From Butyrivibrio sp. (lineage in GTDB: Bacteria > Bacillota > Clostridia > Lachnospirales > Lachnospiraceae): a stretch of 64,000 bases of DNA. A model generated the notes under the pieces. That model searched no databases, had not been told where the DNA came from, and worked only from the letters and a program-made list of their open reading frames with translations. The DNA lies in assembly GCF_017635265.1 (NCBI RefSeq), contig NZ_JAGBLU010000141.1, forward strand, positions 1-64,000, given 5' to 3'. Every line of letters starts with the position of its first letter. Within the stretch, counting starts at the first letter, position 1. Position numbers and translations under genes: made by a program. This document shows, in pieces, positions 35,317 through 44,972 of the stretch.

Positions 35317-36716
35317 TAGATTGTTCTCTTAAGATATCTACCACGACCTGGCTTTGCTAACACTACGCCGTCCTTCTGAAGCACTTCTCCTCGACTTAAT
35401 GTGTATCTTGGCCAGCCCTTGAAAGTCATACCATCGTAGATTGAAAAATCTGAACATCCGTATAATTCCGGAGTAATTGTTCTCTCCCACTCCAAATCAA
35501 CAAGTGCCAGATCTGCATCTTTTCCGACCTCAATCGAACCTTTATCCGGCAGGTTAAATACCTCTGCCGCATTCGTACTAAGTACCTTTGCAATTGTTGT
35601 AAGAGGGATTTTTCTTTTCAGATGTCCTTCACTTATAAGTGCAGGCAACGCGATTCCCTGTCCGGAAAAACCAACCCAGACATCCCACAAATTATCTGCA
35701 TGAGCTCCATTTCTTGTGTACTTCTGTGCCCTTGTAACAGGAACATTATCTGTTCCTATGGTTTTAACAATCCCTTCTCTGATACCTTCCCAAAGAGCCT
35801 CATTATCTTCTTTGGTATGCAATGCAGGATTCACCTTAGCATCCATTCCGGCCGTCTTGTCTAGTAATAGATACTGTGGGCAGGTTTCAATTGTAACTTT
35901 TCCACATTCAATATTTTCTGAGAGCGCCTTATACACATCCAACGACTTCTTGGCAGACGTATGAACTATATAAATATTTCCGTCCAGTTCTCCGTTTATG
36001 AGCATAGCTCCTGCCACACAGTTAGATTCCACAAAATCGGGTCTTCCTGCGTCCCACTCTTCGATTCCTGTTGCATTGGGATGAAGTTCCTGTTGCTCTT
36101 TTAAAAAGGCTCTAAACATATCCGGATCTTCACAATGTATGCAAAGTAAAAGCTTTGGATCAATACTGTGAAGCTTTTTAATAATGTAATACAGATCTGC
36201 CTTATCTAAAGTAAGGGCTTCTTCCTTCTGTATTCCATAAAAAGTATGTGCTATGTCCTGCTTGTCAAAGAAAAATTTAAAGGATGTTATTCCCAGATTT
36301 CTAACATAGTCTTCGAGTTCTCCCATGTGCTTCTTTGCACATAACCCTAGAGAAATTCCAAAATCAATGTAAGAATTCTCCTCACCTATTTTTATTTCAT
36401 CGGATACAGTGTCGAAATAGTTTCCTTTTCCTCTATGGTATTCAACAATCGACGTTGTTCCACCTATAACTTCTCTTTCAGTGCTGTATCTATATGATTC
36501 TTCAAAGCTGTTATAAAGGCCTAAATGCTGGTGTGGATCAATTGCTCCCGGCATAACATACAGCCCGCTGGCATCAATTACTTCACAATCAGCTCCGTCA
36601 ATTGCCCCAGGCTCGCTGATTGATGCTATCTTCTCAGCTTCTATCAAAATGTCAGCCTTTTTCACTTCGTCCCTTAAAACAACCATTCCATTTTTTATCA
36701 GCGTTCTTTTTCCCAT
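35316..36716 (-). CDS. Cyclic amidohydrolase (hydantoinase-like), paralogue 2
   Basis: 466 aa, dihydroorotase/hydantoinase superfamily, related to the protein at 37457-38839. Metal-site motifs: DPHQHLG (His-x-His), TSFKFFF (carbamylated Lys), IHCED and YIVHTS (His). The last motif reads GTDNVP rather than the usual S/TDH, so Asp is kept but the next His is Asn. Both copies share DP-H-HxG-Y and TFKGWPRYT near the end. The substrate is unknown; a ring with an internal amide is expected. Confidence 0.85.
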   Translation of the reverse strand: MGKRTLIKNGMVVLRDEVKKADILIEAEKIASISEPGAIDGADCEVIDASGLYVMPGAIDPHQHLGLYNSFEESYRYSTEREVIGGTTSIVEYHRGKGNYFDTVSDEIKIGEENSYIDFGISLGLCAKKHMGELEDYVRNLGITSFKFFFDKQDIAHTFYGIQKEEALTLDKADLYYIIKKLHSIDPKLLLCIHCEDPDMFRAFLKEQQELHPNATGIEEWDAGRPDFVESNCVAGAMLINGELDGNIYIVHTSAKKSLDVYKALSENIECGKVTIETCPQYLLLDKTAGMDAKVNPALHTKEDNEALWEGIREGIVKTIGTDNVPVTRAQKYTRNGAHADNLWDVWVGFSGQGIALPALISEGHLKRKIPLTTIAKVLSTNAAEVFNLPDKGSIEVGKDADLALVDLEWERTITPELYGCSDFSIYDGMTFKGWPRYTLSRGEVLQKDGVVLAKPGRGRYLKRTI

Positions 36717-36729
36717 AGCAATTCACTCC

Positions 36730-37434
36730 TTACGCTTCTTTTTCTTTTAATGAATAAAAATATTCTTTAACATAATCGCTCTTTATCACATCGCCATATT
36801 TCATCCAGATATCAAGCATTGCCACTTTGTGTGATGCCTCAATTCTATCTGTAATACAATCTTCTACATACCCAAGGTTATAGCTTCGTGTTATCGCATC
36901 AATGGCGGTTGCTCTACAGCATCCACTGCTAGAATTTCCTACTATTATTAAAGTATCTATACCAAGCTTTACCAGATAACTTTCAAATGGCGTTCCATAA
37001 AATACACTTGCATAGGCCTTGGGAATAACCAGCTCATTTGGCAGCGGGGCTAAATCCGGGACTAATTCACTCGCCGGGTTTCCATCTAAATACTTAGTCT
37101 GATCCCTCTTTGTTTTTGATGAAAAACCATCAAACGCTAAAGTCTGCTTTTGAACATTCCTGGTATACATAATTGGTATTCCGCATTCTCTTGCCACATC
37201 TCTCAAAGAGATGATTCTTCTAAGAGAAGCCCATGCCTTTTCCCCTCCACCTGAAGGCCACTCATCAAGCTGTTCCTCTATAGGTTTGTCTGCTCCAAGG
37301 TAATTGGGCTGACAATCTATAATTAATAGAAGCGGCTTTTTTCCAAATCCACGTGTCTGTCCATATCCACCTTTTTCTATAACTATTTTGTCTACTTCTG
37401 AAAGAAGATCATCCCAGCAATGTTGTTCTCCCAT
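36730..37434 (-). CDS. Isochorismatase-fold cysteine hydrolase
   Basis: About 234 aa. Start at 37434 (MGEQHCWDD) follows AGGAGGAG. Triad Asp (LLIIDCQPN), Lys (IPKAYASVFYG) and Cys (GNSSSGCCRATAIDA). The SGC.RATAIDA region resembles N-carbamoylsarcosine amidase and ureidoacrylate hydrolase. It hydrolyses an N-carbamoyl group or amide in the cytosol. Lies between the two hydantoinase-like genes. Confidence 0.88.
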   Translation of the reverse strand: MGEQHCWDDLLSEVDKIVIEKGGYGQTRGFGKKPLLLIIDCQPNYLGADKPIEEQLDEWPSGGGEKAWASLRRIISLRDVARECGIPIMYTRNVQKQTLAFDGFSSKTKRDQTKYLDGNPASELVPDLAPLPNELVIPKAYASVFYGTPFESYLVKLGIDTLIIVGNSSSGCCRATAIDAITRSYNLGYVEDCITDRIEASHKVAMLDIWMKYGDVIKSDYVKEYFYSLKEKEA

Positions 37435-37456
37435 AATATCTCCTCCTGACATATCA

Positions 37457-38839
37457 TTACCTTGGAATAAATTTACCTGTTGGTTCAGAAACTATCTTGC
37501 CATCTTTCTGAACTATTTTCCCTCTTACCATCGTATATCTTGGCCACCCCTTAAAAGTCATTCCATCATATATAGAGAAATCACAATGACCAAACAACTC
37601 TTTATCGATAGTTCTCTCCCAATCGAGATCCATAATGGCGAAGTCTGCATCATATCCCACTCTCATCTCACCCTTTGTCTTCAAGCCAAATTTGCGAGCC
37701 GAATTAATACTATTTACTTTAGATAGCTGGCTTAAGGATATTCCCCGTTTATGATATCCGTCATTTATGAGTGTGGGTAATATCATTCCAGCTCCGGGAA
37801 ATCCAGGAATAACATGCTCAATATCTTTGCCCTTTTTGTATTTTGTCGAGAGATCACATGGACAATTATCTGTTCCCATTGATGTGATTGTCCCGTCCTC
37901 TATTCCTTTCCAGAGTTCTTCGCTATCATCTGCTGTTCTAATCGGAGGTACAACTGTCGCATTCAATTTAGCAGGAGCATTTTCATCAAGCACCAGGTAA
38001 TGTGGGCATGTCTCAAGTCCAACTTTCCCCTTCAATATGGGTTTTAACTGCCTTGCAAGTCGCACATCATCTCCTGCGCTGTTATGCACGATATAAATAT
38101 TTCCATCTACTACATGATTGACCCAAAGTACACTTAAAACCGCGCTTGCCTCGCCAAAATCTGGCCTTGCCTTAGAATAAGAACTAAGGTTATACTGATC
38201 AAGTTCAGGATTATCAAAAGTTAATCTCTGTTCAGGATAGAAAATCTCTGTATCCTCACAATGAAGACAAAGAACTGCATCTTTGTTCAATTCCTTAAGC
38301 TTTTTAAGAATATCCATTACCTCTCGTTTATTACCCAAAAGTCCTGTCCCAGGAGTGAGTCCATAATGCTCTTCCAAGCGATTTGTCTTATCCAGATAGA
38401 ACTTAAATGAAGTCACATGAAGTTCTTTCATATATCTTTCTATATCAGCTACCTGAGACTTCTTTACCAACCCCAGTGAAAAAGTATAATCAACCATTGA
38501 TTTCTCATCACAAAACTTTATATAGTCAGGCACTGTATCAAAGTAATCATAGTTGTGTCTATGGAACTGAAGAACTGTTGTTAATCCTCCGATTACAGCT
38601 CTTTTTGAATCTTCAACAACATCCTCTTTATAGTCCTTATAAATTCCCCAGTGAGTATGCGGATCAATCGATCCTGGCATAACATATAGCCCACTCACAT
38701 CCAGAATTTCATCAACAGTCTCTTTGCACTCTCCTGGTTTAAAAAAAGCAGCAATCTTACCATCTCTTATCAAAATATCTGCAGGATATGTGTCTTCTTC
38801 AAATACTACATTCCCATTTTTTATAAGCATTTCACCCAT
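37457..38839 (-). CDS. Cyclic amidohydrolase (hydantoinase-like), paralogue 1
   Basis: About 460 aa. Start at 38839 (MGEMLIKNGNVVF) follows AGGAGG. Metal-site motifs DPHTHWGIY, TSFKFYL (carbamylated Lys), LHCEDTE, YIVHNS and GTDNCP; again Asn replaces the usual His after Asp. Closest relative in the window is the 35316-36716 protein. The two may form a hetero-oligomer or handle successive ring products. Confidence 0.85.
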   Translation of the reverse strand: MGEMLIKNGNVVFEEDTYPADILIRDGKIAAFFKPGECKETVDEILDVSGLYVMPGSIDPHTHWGIYKDYKEDVVEDSKRAVIGGLTTVLQFHRHNYDYFDTVPDYIKFCDEKSMVDYTFSLGLVKKSQVADIERYMKELHVTSFKFYLDKTNRLEEHYGLTPGTGLLGNKREVMDILKKLKELNKDAVLCLHCEDTEIFYPEQRLTFDNPELDQYNLSSYSKARPDFGEASAVLSVLWVNHVVDGNIYIVHNSAGDDVRLARQLKPILKGKVGLETCPHYLVLDENAPAKLNATVVPPIRTADDSEELWKGIEDGTITSMGTDNCPCDLSTKYKKGKDIEHVIPGFPGAGMILPTLINDGYHKRGISLSQLSKVNSINSARKFGLKTKGEMRVGYDADFAIMDLDWERTIDKELFGHCDFSIYDGMTFKGWPRYTMVRGKIVQKDGKIVSEPTGKFIPR

Positions 38840-38862
38840 ATCTATGCCTCCTGTTAATATGA

Positions 38863-39567
38863 TCACATTCCCAAATATGCTTTCTTTAAGTTTTCATCCT
38901 GTAACAGATCCGAAGCCTTGCCTTCCATAGATATAATCCCCTGTTCCAAAACATAACCTCTGTCTGCAAGTTTCAACGCATTTTGAACATTCTGCTCAAC
39001 CAGCATAATGGTTACTCCATCTTTTTTTACCTTTTCTATGATGTCGAACATGATATCTGTAAGTAGCGGTGACAAACCAATTGAAGGTTCATCAAAAATC
39101 AATAACTTAGGACAACACATAAGACCACGTCCTATTGCCACCATCTGTTGCTGCCCGCCTGATAATGATCCTGCAGACTGCTTAGCCTTAACTTTCAAAT
39201 CCGGCATCATGTTATAAACATATTCCAAAGTATCTTTTCTCTTTTGCTTGGGGCCTTTCAAATAAGATCCAAGTTCAAGATTTTCCTGCACTGACATATC
39301 TGGAAATAGCTTTCTTCCTTCGGGAACCTGCACTACACCATGCTCAGCAATTTTAGAAGGATTCAGTTTTGTTAAATCAACGCCGTCAAAAACGATACTT
39401 CCTGAATTGATTTTTTTAAGACCGGATATTGCTTTCAACAGTGTTGTCTTTCCCGCTCCATTGGAACCAACAAGTGATATCATTTCTCCATCTTTTACCG
39501 TCATTGAAACTCCCTGAATAATCTGCAGATTTCCATAATTGACGTATAAATCCTTGATCTCCAGCAT
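38863..39567 (-). CDS. livF: Branched-chain-type ABC ATPase LivF
   Basis: 234 aa. Walker A GSNGAGKTT, signature LSGGQQQMVAIGRGL, Walker B LLIFDEPSIGLSP, all of LivF type. It is separated from livG by the MmgE/PrpD gene, an uncommon order. The symbol marks the subunit type, not a branched-chain amino-acid substrate. Confidence 0.92.
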   Translation of the reverse strand: MLEIKDLYVNYGNLQIIQGVSMTVKDGEMISLVGSNGAGKTTLLKAISGLKKINSGSIVFDGVDLTKLNPSKIAEHGVVQVPEGRKLFPDMSVQENLELGSYLKGPKQKRKDTLEYVYNMMPDLKVKAKQSAGSLSGGQQQMVAIGRGLMCCPKLLIFDEPSIGLSPLLTDIMFDIIEKVKKDGVTIMLVEQNVQNALKLADRGYVLEQGIISMEGKASDLLQDENLKKAYLGM

Positions 39568-39579
39568 ACTGTTTCCTCC

Positions 39580-40920
39580 TCATTTATCATTTACAGTCAT
39601 CTTAATAAGATCTTGAATGTTTTCTTTTTCCTCCAAATGACTGATATAATCAATAATTACTTCTTGTGATTTCTCATCCCATATGTTTTTTGTGAGACTT
39701 TTGAACTTTTTCACCAGCTCTTTGTTATCAAATGGATCAAGATAGTCTCCTTTTGTAACTGAAGAATCTTTTTCAATTACCTTCCCATCTTTCTGTACTA
39801 TTCTCATGTGATTTCTTCGAACATCTGGCAACAATTTTGTAAAATCCTTATTTTCATTTACTTCAATCTTTTTAGCCAATTCAGTTATTTGTGGATCTTT
39901 TATGTTTTCATCTGTGATATCTCCTACCGAAAGACTTCCCTTTACAATATTTGTTGCGAGCGTGACCGGAATAGAAAACTTAGCTGCAAACGCATTTTCT
40001 GCCTCTTGGCTTTTTAATTTTGAAGCTGCACTGTAAGTCTCAATCTCTATTTTTTCGATATTTCCGACTTCCAATCCTTCCGTCATCAGCTGATTCACCA
40101 TATCTACAAAACTATGCGTATATCTACATGCTGAATGAAGTTTAAAATAGTTCTTTGTTATCAGATAGTTTTTACCAATGTCTTTGCTCAACAATTCAAA
40201 ATCAATTTCACCATCAAGCACTTCCTGCCAGACAGATAACAGTGAATCCACACTGCTTTCTATGCCTGCATCAATCATATTCGATGCCATAGAACCAACT
40301 AAATTTGACATCCCTATATAAATATTTCTAAGCTGATCGCCATGAAATGCACTAGTCCAAGTTGTAGCCTGCGGCAATGAGTTTGCTAATACTATGGATT
40401 TAACTATTGATCCCCGATCTCTTTTTTTGAGTTTGCAACAAACTGCAGCTGCACCAAGAGTTTGAGAAGTTCCATGCACATGCATTTGTGATTTTAGTTT
40501 TGTTGCACCTCCCCACCTACATGACACCTCGTAAGCTGCTACAAGTGCTGTAATCGCGTCTTTACCAGTTGGATTGATATCCTGGCACTCTGCAAGAAAA
40601 GAAGGAACTATATGGCACGCAGGATGCCCAAAAGCAAACTGATTACCTTCATCAAGTTCATTTTTTACCATTGCAGAAGCGTTTAATAAAATGGAATCAC
40701 TTTTACTAATCCGTCTTTTTCCTATGAGCGGATAGCCACCTTCAGGAAATGCATCTTCGATATACTCACTATTTCCAATGGCAATGCACGCTATAGAGTC
40801 AAGCAAAATCATTTTAGCCTGATCAATTGCTTCATCCGGCAAGTCTTCATACTTTAATCCCGCTATGAAATCTGCCTGTCTATCCAATTGTTCCTGCAAC
40901 AGTTCTTTGTCAATCATCAT
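39580..40920 (-). CDS. MmgE/PrpD-family protein
   Basis: 446 aa. N-terminus IAGLKYEDLPDEAIDQAKMILLDSIACI, AFGHPACHIVPS and HVHGTSQTLGAAAVC are typical of the family that includes 2-methylcitrate dehydratase and cis-aconitate decarboxylase. Members commonly occur in catabolic clusters with hydantoinases, where their reaction is not settled. Starts inside the livG stop (4-bp overlap) and lies 12 bp from livF. Confidence 0.85.
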   Translation of the reverse strand: MMIDKELLQEQLDRQADFIAGLKYEDLPDEAIDQAKMILLDSIACIAIGNSEYIEDAFPEGGYPLIGKRRISKSDSILLNASAMVKNELDEGNQFAFGHPACHIVPSFLAECQDINPTGKDAITALVAAYEVSCRWGGATKLKSQMHVHGTSQTLGAAAVCCKLKKRDRGSIVKSIVLANSLPQATTWTSAFHGDQLRNIYIGMSNLVGSMASNMIDAGIESSVDSLLSVWQEVLDGEIDFELLSKDIGKNYLITKNYFKLHSACRYTHSFVDMVNQLMTEGLEVGNIEKIEIETYSAASKLKSQEAENAFAAKFSIPVTLATNIVKGSLSVGDITDENIKDPQITELAKKIEVNENKDFTKLLPDVRRNHMRIVQKDGKVIEKDSSVTKGDYLDPFDNKELVKKFKSLTKNIWDEKSQEVIIDYISHLEEKENIQDLIKMTVNDK

Positions 40921-41651
40921 TTTATGTCCTTCTTATATGCGCTTCCGAGATATGATTCAATTACTCTTTCATTCTTTGTTATATCCTGAGGAGTCCCTTC
41001 TGCTATCAACTTACCGTGATCGAGAACAACTACACGGTCAGACAATTTCATAAGAGCCGCCATTATATGCTCAATCATCAGAATTGTTACTCCTGAATTT
41101 CGTATCTTTAAAACCAGTTCAACACATTCCTCTATTTCAGTGGGCGTTAACCCTGCCATTACTTCATCTAAAAGTAGCAGCTTGGGCTTTGTTGCCAGCG
41201 CTCTGGCCATCTCCAGTTTTCTCTGATCTCCTATTGTCAAATCTGCTACTATGGAATTCATCTTGTCTTCCATTCCTACAAATTGGATCATTTCTCTCGC
41301 AATTTTCTCAGCTGCAGAATAAGAGCTTTCCCTATTAAAAGCACCTACCATAACATTTTCCAAAGAAGTCAATTGACCGAAAGGCTGTACAATCTGGAAA
41401 GTTCTGGCCATTCCTGCTTTACAGTTTTGAAATGTTGATCGTTTGGTTATGTCATGATTGTCAAATTCTACACTTCCAAAAGTTGCCGGATAAAATCCTG
41501 TGATTGAATTGAAAAATGTAGTCTTACCTGCTCCATTGGGTCCGATAAGTCCAACAATCTCGCCTTCTTCAATGTCCAAATTTACTGAATCCACTGCGGT
41601 TAGTCCGGCAAATTTTTTTGTTACATTTCTAGCTTTTAACAAAGTTGCCAT
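40917..41651 (-). CDS. livG: Branched-chain-type ABC ATPase LivG
   Basis: 244 aa. Walker [10 protein letters not shown], signature [15 protein letters not shown] (LivG variant of LSGGQ) and Walker [14 protein letters not shown]. Pairs with LivF. Confidence 0.92.
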   Translation of the reverse strand: MATLLKARNVTKKFAGLTAVDSVNLDIEEGEIVGLIGPNGAGKTTFFNSITGFYPATFGSVEFDNHDITKRSTFQNCKAGMARTFQIVQPFGQLTSLENVMVGAFNRESSYSAAEKIAREMIQFVGMEDKMNSIVADLTIGDQRKLEMARALATKPKLLLLDEVMAGLTPTEIEECVELVLKIRNSGVTILMIEHIMAALMKLSDRVVVLDHGKLIAEGTPQDITKNERVIESYLGSAYKKDIK

Positions 41652-41654
41652 ATA

Positions 41655-42674
41655 CTATTCCTCCGCTTTCTTCTTGTCATATTTGTTAACTAATTCCTTT
41701 GTCAATCCAATAACTCCTTTAGGCATTACCATAATTACTATTACAAGGATCAGTCCATATACGACCATATTCATACCTATATAATTTGAAAGTGCTGCGT
41801 TTGTTATCTCCGAAATAGGTTCCAGGATCATTGCTCCAATGATTGGACCAAACACTGTTCCTGCACCACCGATAATACATGGTGTGATTGCTGATACAGA
41901 TACTGTATTGGAGAAAGCAATTGTCGGATCAATGTACAGATAATACTGTGCATAAAAACTTCCACCTATTGCCGAAAGCATTGCACTAGCGATAAGTGCT
42001 ATCATTTTATACTTAAAAGCATTGATTCCCAGTGCTCTTGCCGCATCTTCATTTTCTCTTATAGCTACAAAATAAAGTCCCATCTTAGTTCTACGGATTT
42101 TGTATAGTGCAAAGGTTATTGCTGCAAGCATCACAAATGCTGCATACAAAAAACCTTGTTTACTCCCAAACTGCATTAGTGCAATGCTCTTACTATAAGG
42201 AATAGATACACCGCTTGATGCGTGAAGTGCTTTGGTATTCTTAAACAGCACTCTCAATATTTCACAAAAAGCCATGGTAGCAAGTGCAAAATAATCGCCT
42301 TTCAGATTATAGTGAAAAGAAAGATAACCGATGCCTGCAGCGACTAGCCCTGCTACTATCATTCCTAACACAAGACCGATCCATGGATTTATTCCCAAAT
42401 CCACGAACAAAATACTTGAGGTATATGCCCCTAATCCATAAAAAGCTGCATGCCCGAATGAAAATTGACCTGTGTATCCACTCATCAAATTCCAACACTG
42501 AGCAAAATATGCTGAGGTTAAAATTGCTATAATAAGATTTAATCTATAATTACTCACGTATAATGGTGATAAGAGTACTGCCAAACTCAAAACACAAATG
42601 ATTACAATCTGTTGGACTGTTAGCCTTCCATTATTTGTTGAATTTGTCGCCCTTTTTAAAAAATCACTAATCAT
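41655..42674 (-). CDS. livM: Branched-chain-type ABC permease LivM
   Basis: 339 aa with about eight to ten membrane segments; [20 protein letters not shown] and the [12 protein letters not shown] loop are LivM hallmarks. C-terminus is lysine-rich. Confidence 0.92.
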   Translation of the reverse strand: MISDFLKRATNSTNNGRLTVQQIVIICVLSLAVLLSPLYVSNYRLNLIIAILTSAYFAQCWNLMSGYTGQFSFGHAAFYGLGAYTSSILFVDLGINPWIGLVLGMIVAGLVAAGIGYLSFHYNLKGDYFALATMAFCEILRVLFKNTKALHASSGVSIPYSKSIALMQFGSKQGFLYAAFVMLAAITFALYKIRRTKMGLYFVAIRENEDAARALGINAFKYKMIALIASAMLSAIGGSFYAQYYLYIDPTIAFSNTVSVSAITPCIIGGAGTVFGPIIGAMILEPISEITNAALSNYIGMNMVVYGLILVIVIMVMPKGVIGLTKELVNKYDKKKAEE

Positions 42675-42675
42675 A

Positions 42676-43539
42676 TCATCCCTTCTTTCCTAATAAACCA
42701 GTCGGCTTAATTATCAGTGTCATAATAAAGATCAGATAAACGACAAGTTCACTCCAGGAACCGCCCATATAAAGAGATGAAAATGACTCAACTACACCGA
42801 TTATCAATCCCGCAACAATTGCTCCCCAAATATTGCCAAGTCCTCCGAATACTGCAATCACAAAGCACTTTAATGAATATGAATTACCGCTTGTAGGATA
42901 AATATACTGTGTCGGTGTAAGTAGTGCTCCAGCTACGCCCGCACATATGATTCCGAGTCCAAAAGCTATCTGATTTATCTTAGGAACTTCAATCCCCATC
43001 AGTGTTGCTCCTTCAGGCTGCACCGAAGTAGCTCTGATAGCTCTCCCCAAATCTGTTTTTTCCAAAAGGATGTAGATTCCTATTGAAATAGCAGCTACGA
43101 ATATAAATGCTACCAGCTTGGGTTTGTTAATAGTTAATGCCCCAAGGCTTATAGCAGAATCAAATCCAGGAATCGTTACGGATTTATAGTTGGCACTAAA
43201 AATAACCAAAATCAAATTCTCAATAACAATTGCCAGTCCTTGTGTCAGGAGCAGCTGGTTGTATCCAGCTACTCCCATAAGAGGATTCAAAAATATCTTC
43301 TGGATGAGGAATCCAATAATAAACATGATTATCATGACTATAGGTAATGCAATATAAGGAGTAATTCCAATTAGAATACACAGTTCAAAGGTCACATACA
43401 TCCCAACTGTAATAAGTGCACCATGAGCAAAATTTGTAATCCTCATAACTCCAAATATTAGTGAAATTCCAAGTGCTGCCAGTGCATATACTCCTCCCAT
43501 CAGTATTCCATCTATGGACGCTTGAAAAAATGCATTCAT
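42676..43539 (-). CDS. livH: Branched-chain-type ABC permease LivH
   Basis: About 287 aa. Start at 43539 (MNAFFQASIDGILMG) follows GGGAGGA. ALGISLIFGVMRITNFAHGA and GRAIRATSVQPEGATLMGI are typical of LivH. Confidence 0.92.
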   Translation of the reverse strand: MNAFFQASIDGILMGGVYALAALGISLIFGVMRITNFAHGALITVGMYVTFELCILIGITPYIALPIVMIIMFIIGFLIQKIFLNPLMGVAGYNQLLLTQGLAIVIENLILVIFSANYKSVTIPGFDSAISLGALTINKPKLVAFIFVAAISIGIYILLEKTDLGRAIRATSVQPEGATLMGIEVPKINQIAFGLGIICAGVAGALLTPTQYIYPTSGNSYSLKCFVIAVFGGLGNIWGAIVAGLIIGVVESFSSLYMGGSWSELVVYLIFIMTLIIKPTGLLGKKG

Positions 43540-43575
43540 AATTATTCCTCCCAACAACAGCCAGTTCCCGACCTT

Positions 43576-44799
43576 TTATTCTCCAACGATCAACTCTGCT
43601 TCAGCGAATTCCCTAGGATAAACAACTACATGTTTTCCATTCTGTATTTGAACCAGTACACCTGCTGCATTCACATTTTCTCCCTTTTCATCAAAGGTAA
43701 TTGGGCCCGCCTGGGCAAGAACATGATCTTCAATATTAGTTTCATGCAGAGCTTTCTTTAATGCTTCAGAGTCAGAGCTTCCTGCTCTTTCAAGTGCATC
43801 AGCAATTACATAAATGCTTTCATATCCCCATACAGCGTGAACTGACATATCATCACCATATTTTTCTTTATAAGATGTAAGCAATTCTTCTGTCTTCTCA
43901 CTGTTAGGATTAAATCTATAGTTAAGATCCAAATAATTCTCTACTGTGTCACCAAAATCCTCTATGAACTTAGTATCTGATATTCCGCCATTTGCAACGC
44001 CGCATACCATCTTAAGTTCAACTCCTCTTTCATTTAATTCTTTGACCAAAAGAGATGTATCTGCGAAATATCCGATTGTTATAAGTAAATCCGGTTTTAA
44101 GTCTGCTATCTTTGTAACCTCTGTACTTAATGTTGCTGTACTTGCTGAATATGTTATCCTGTCAAGAAGTTCGATTCCGGTTGAACCCATATTTTCTGCA
44201 ATAATGTCACCTGAATCTGTTCCTGTTAATGAATCTTCATGGATCAAAACTGCAGTCTTTATATCATCTGTTTTGATTTCAGTGATGTATTCAATAAAAT
44301 CATGAGCAAAGACATCTGCATTTGGCTGTATTCTGAAACAATATTCAAATCCATTTTCAAACATCGCTACATTGTTGCTTACTGTAACTAGGAATGGAAC
44401 CTGATTTTGTTCTGCCTTCTGCATGCATGTAAGAGTTACTCCAGACTGGAATGTTCCCGTAATGATAGAACAACCTTCAGAAATTAGTCTCTCAGTCTCA
44501 GACGCGCCTGTGTCAGCACCTGCCTGACTATCACCAACTTCCAATTCAAGTTTTGCTCCTCCCATTGAAGCAATACCGCCTGCTGCATTTATTTCATCAA
44601 TAGCAAGTTGTTGGGCGTTTACGATTGCCTGAGCCTCATACGCATATGATCCTGTTAGCGGATGTACTGATCCGATTTTTATTACGCTGCCACCGCCTAA
44701 TGCACTGGCAGTGGATGAATTTGTGGAACCGCAGCCTGTAACAGCTAGAATTGTTAACAATCCTGACATTGCAATAGATAATAATCTTCTTTTCTTCAT
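43576..44799 (-). CDS. livJ: Binding lipoprotein LivJ-type (SBP family 6)
   Basis: About 407 aa. Start at 44799 (MKKRRLLSIAMSG) after GGAGAGGAG; lipobox AVTGC. The periplasmic-binding fold begins KIGSVHPLTGSYAYEAQ and shows GCSIITGTFQSGVTLTCM. First gene of the 13-gene operon. Such family-6 proteins bind amino acids, amides or ureides; by context the ligand is probably a cyclic ureide or hydantoin-like compound. Confidence 0.9.
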   Translation of the reverse strand: MKKRRLLSIAMSGLLTILAVTGCGSTNSSTASALGGGSVIKIGSVHPLTGSYAYEAQAIVNAQQLAIDEINAAGGIASMGGAKLELEVGDSQAGADTGASETERLISEGCSIITGTFQSGVTLTCMQKAEQNQVPFLVTVSNNVAMFENGFEYCFRIQPNADVFAHDFIEYITEIKTDDIKTAVLIHEDSLTGTDSGDIIAENMGSTGIELLDRITYSASTATLSTEVTKIADLKPDLLITIGYFADTSLLVKELNERGVELKMVCGVANGGISDTKFIEDFGDTVENYLDLNYRFNPNSEKTEELLTSYKEKYGDDMSVHAVWGYESIYVIADALERAGSSDSEALKKALHETNIEDHVLAQAGPITFDEKGENVNAAGVLVQIQNGKHVVVYPREFAEAELIVGE

Positions 44800-44882
44800 A
44801 ATGCTCTCCTCTCCCATTCAACAGATACAAAAAAACAAGGGCAGTCTATACACATGTATAAACGCCCTTGTTCATCTGCCAT
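44796..44882 (-). other. Possible 28-codon leader peptide before livJ
   Basis: ATG at 44882 opens a frame of 28 codons (MADEQGRLYMC and CIDCPCFFVS parts) that spans hairpin H3 and ends by overlapping the livJ ATG (ATGA). It could be an attenuation leader peptide or chance. No clear ribosome site precedes it. Confidence 0.25.
44834..44872 (-). terminator. Leader hairpin H3 before livJ
   Basis: AACAAGGGC (44834-44842) pairs with CGCCCTTGTT (44863-44872). On the minus strand CCCTTG is followed by TTTTTTTG. It ends about 35 nt before the start codon and shares the 13-nt arm AACAAGGGCGTTT with H1 and H2. Confidence 0.6.
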
Positions 44883-44950
44883 AGTAAAATCTGTAGTTGT
44901 TAAAAAGGATATTAACACCGAAAATCAGATTATTCCAATACGAATTATAT

Positions 44951-44963
44951 TATACTAAGTATA
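44951..44963. promoter_or_regulatory. TATACTAAGTATA palindrome upstream of livJ
   Basis: A 13-bp perfect dyad, TATACT-A-AGTATA, starting 10 bp before the end of the LysR gene. LysR regulators often bind dyads of this type, and the amino-acid importer has the similar GTATACAAGTATAC at its -10. Confidence 0.45.
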
Positions 44964-44972
44964 GCCATTTAC

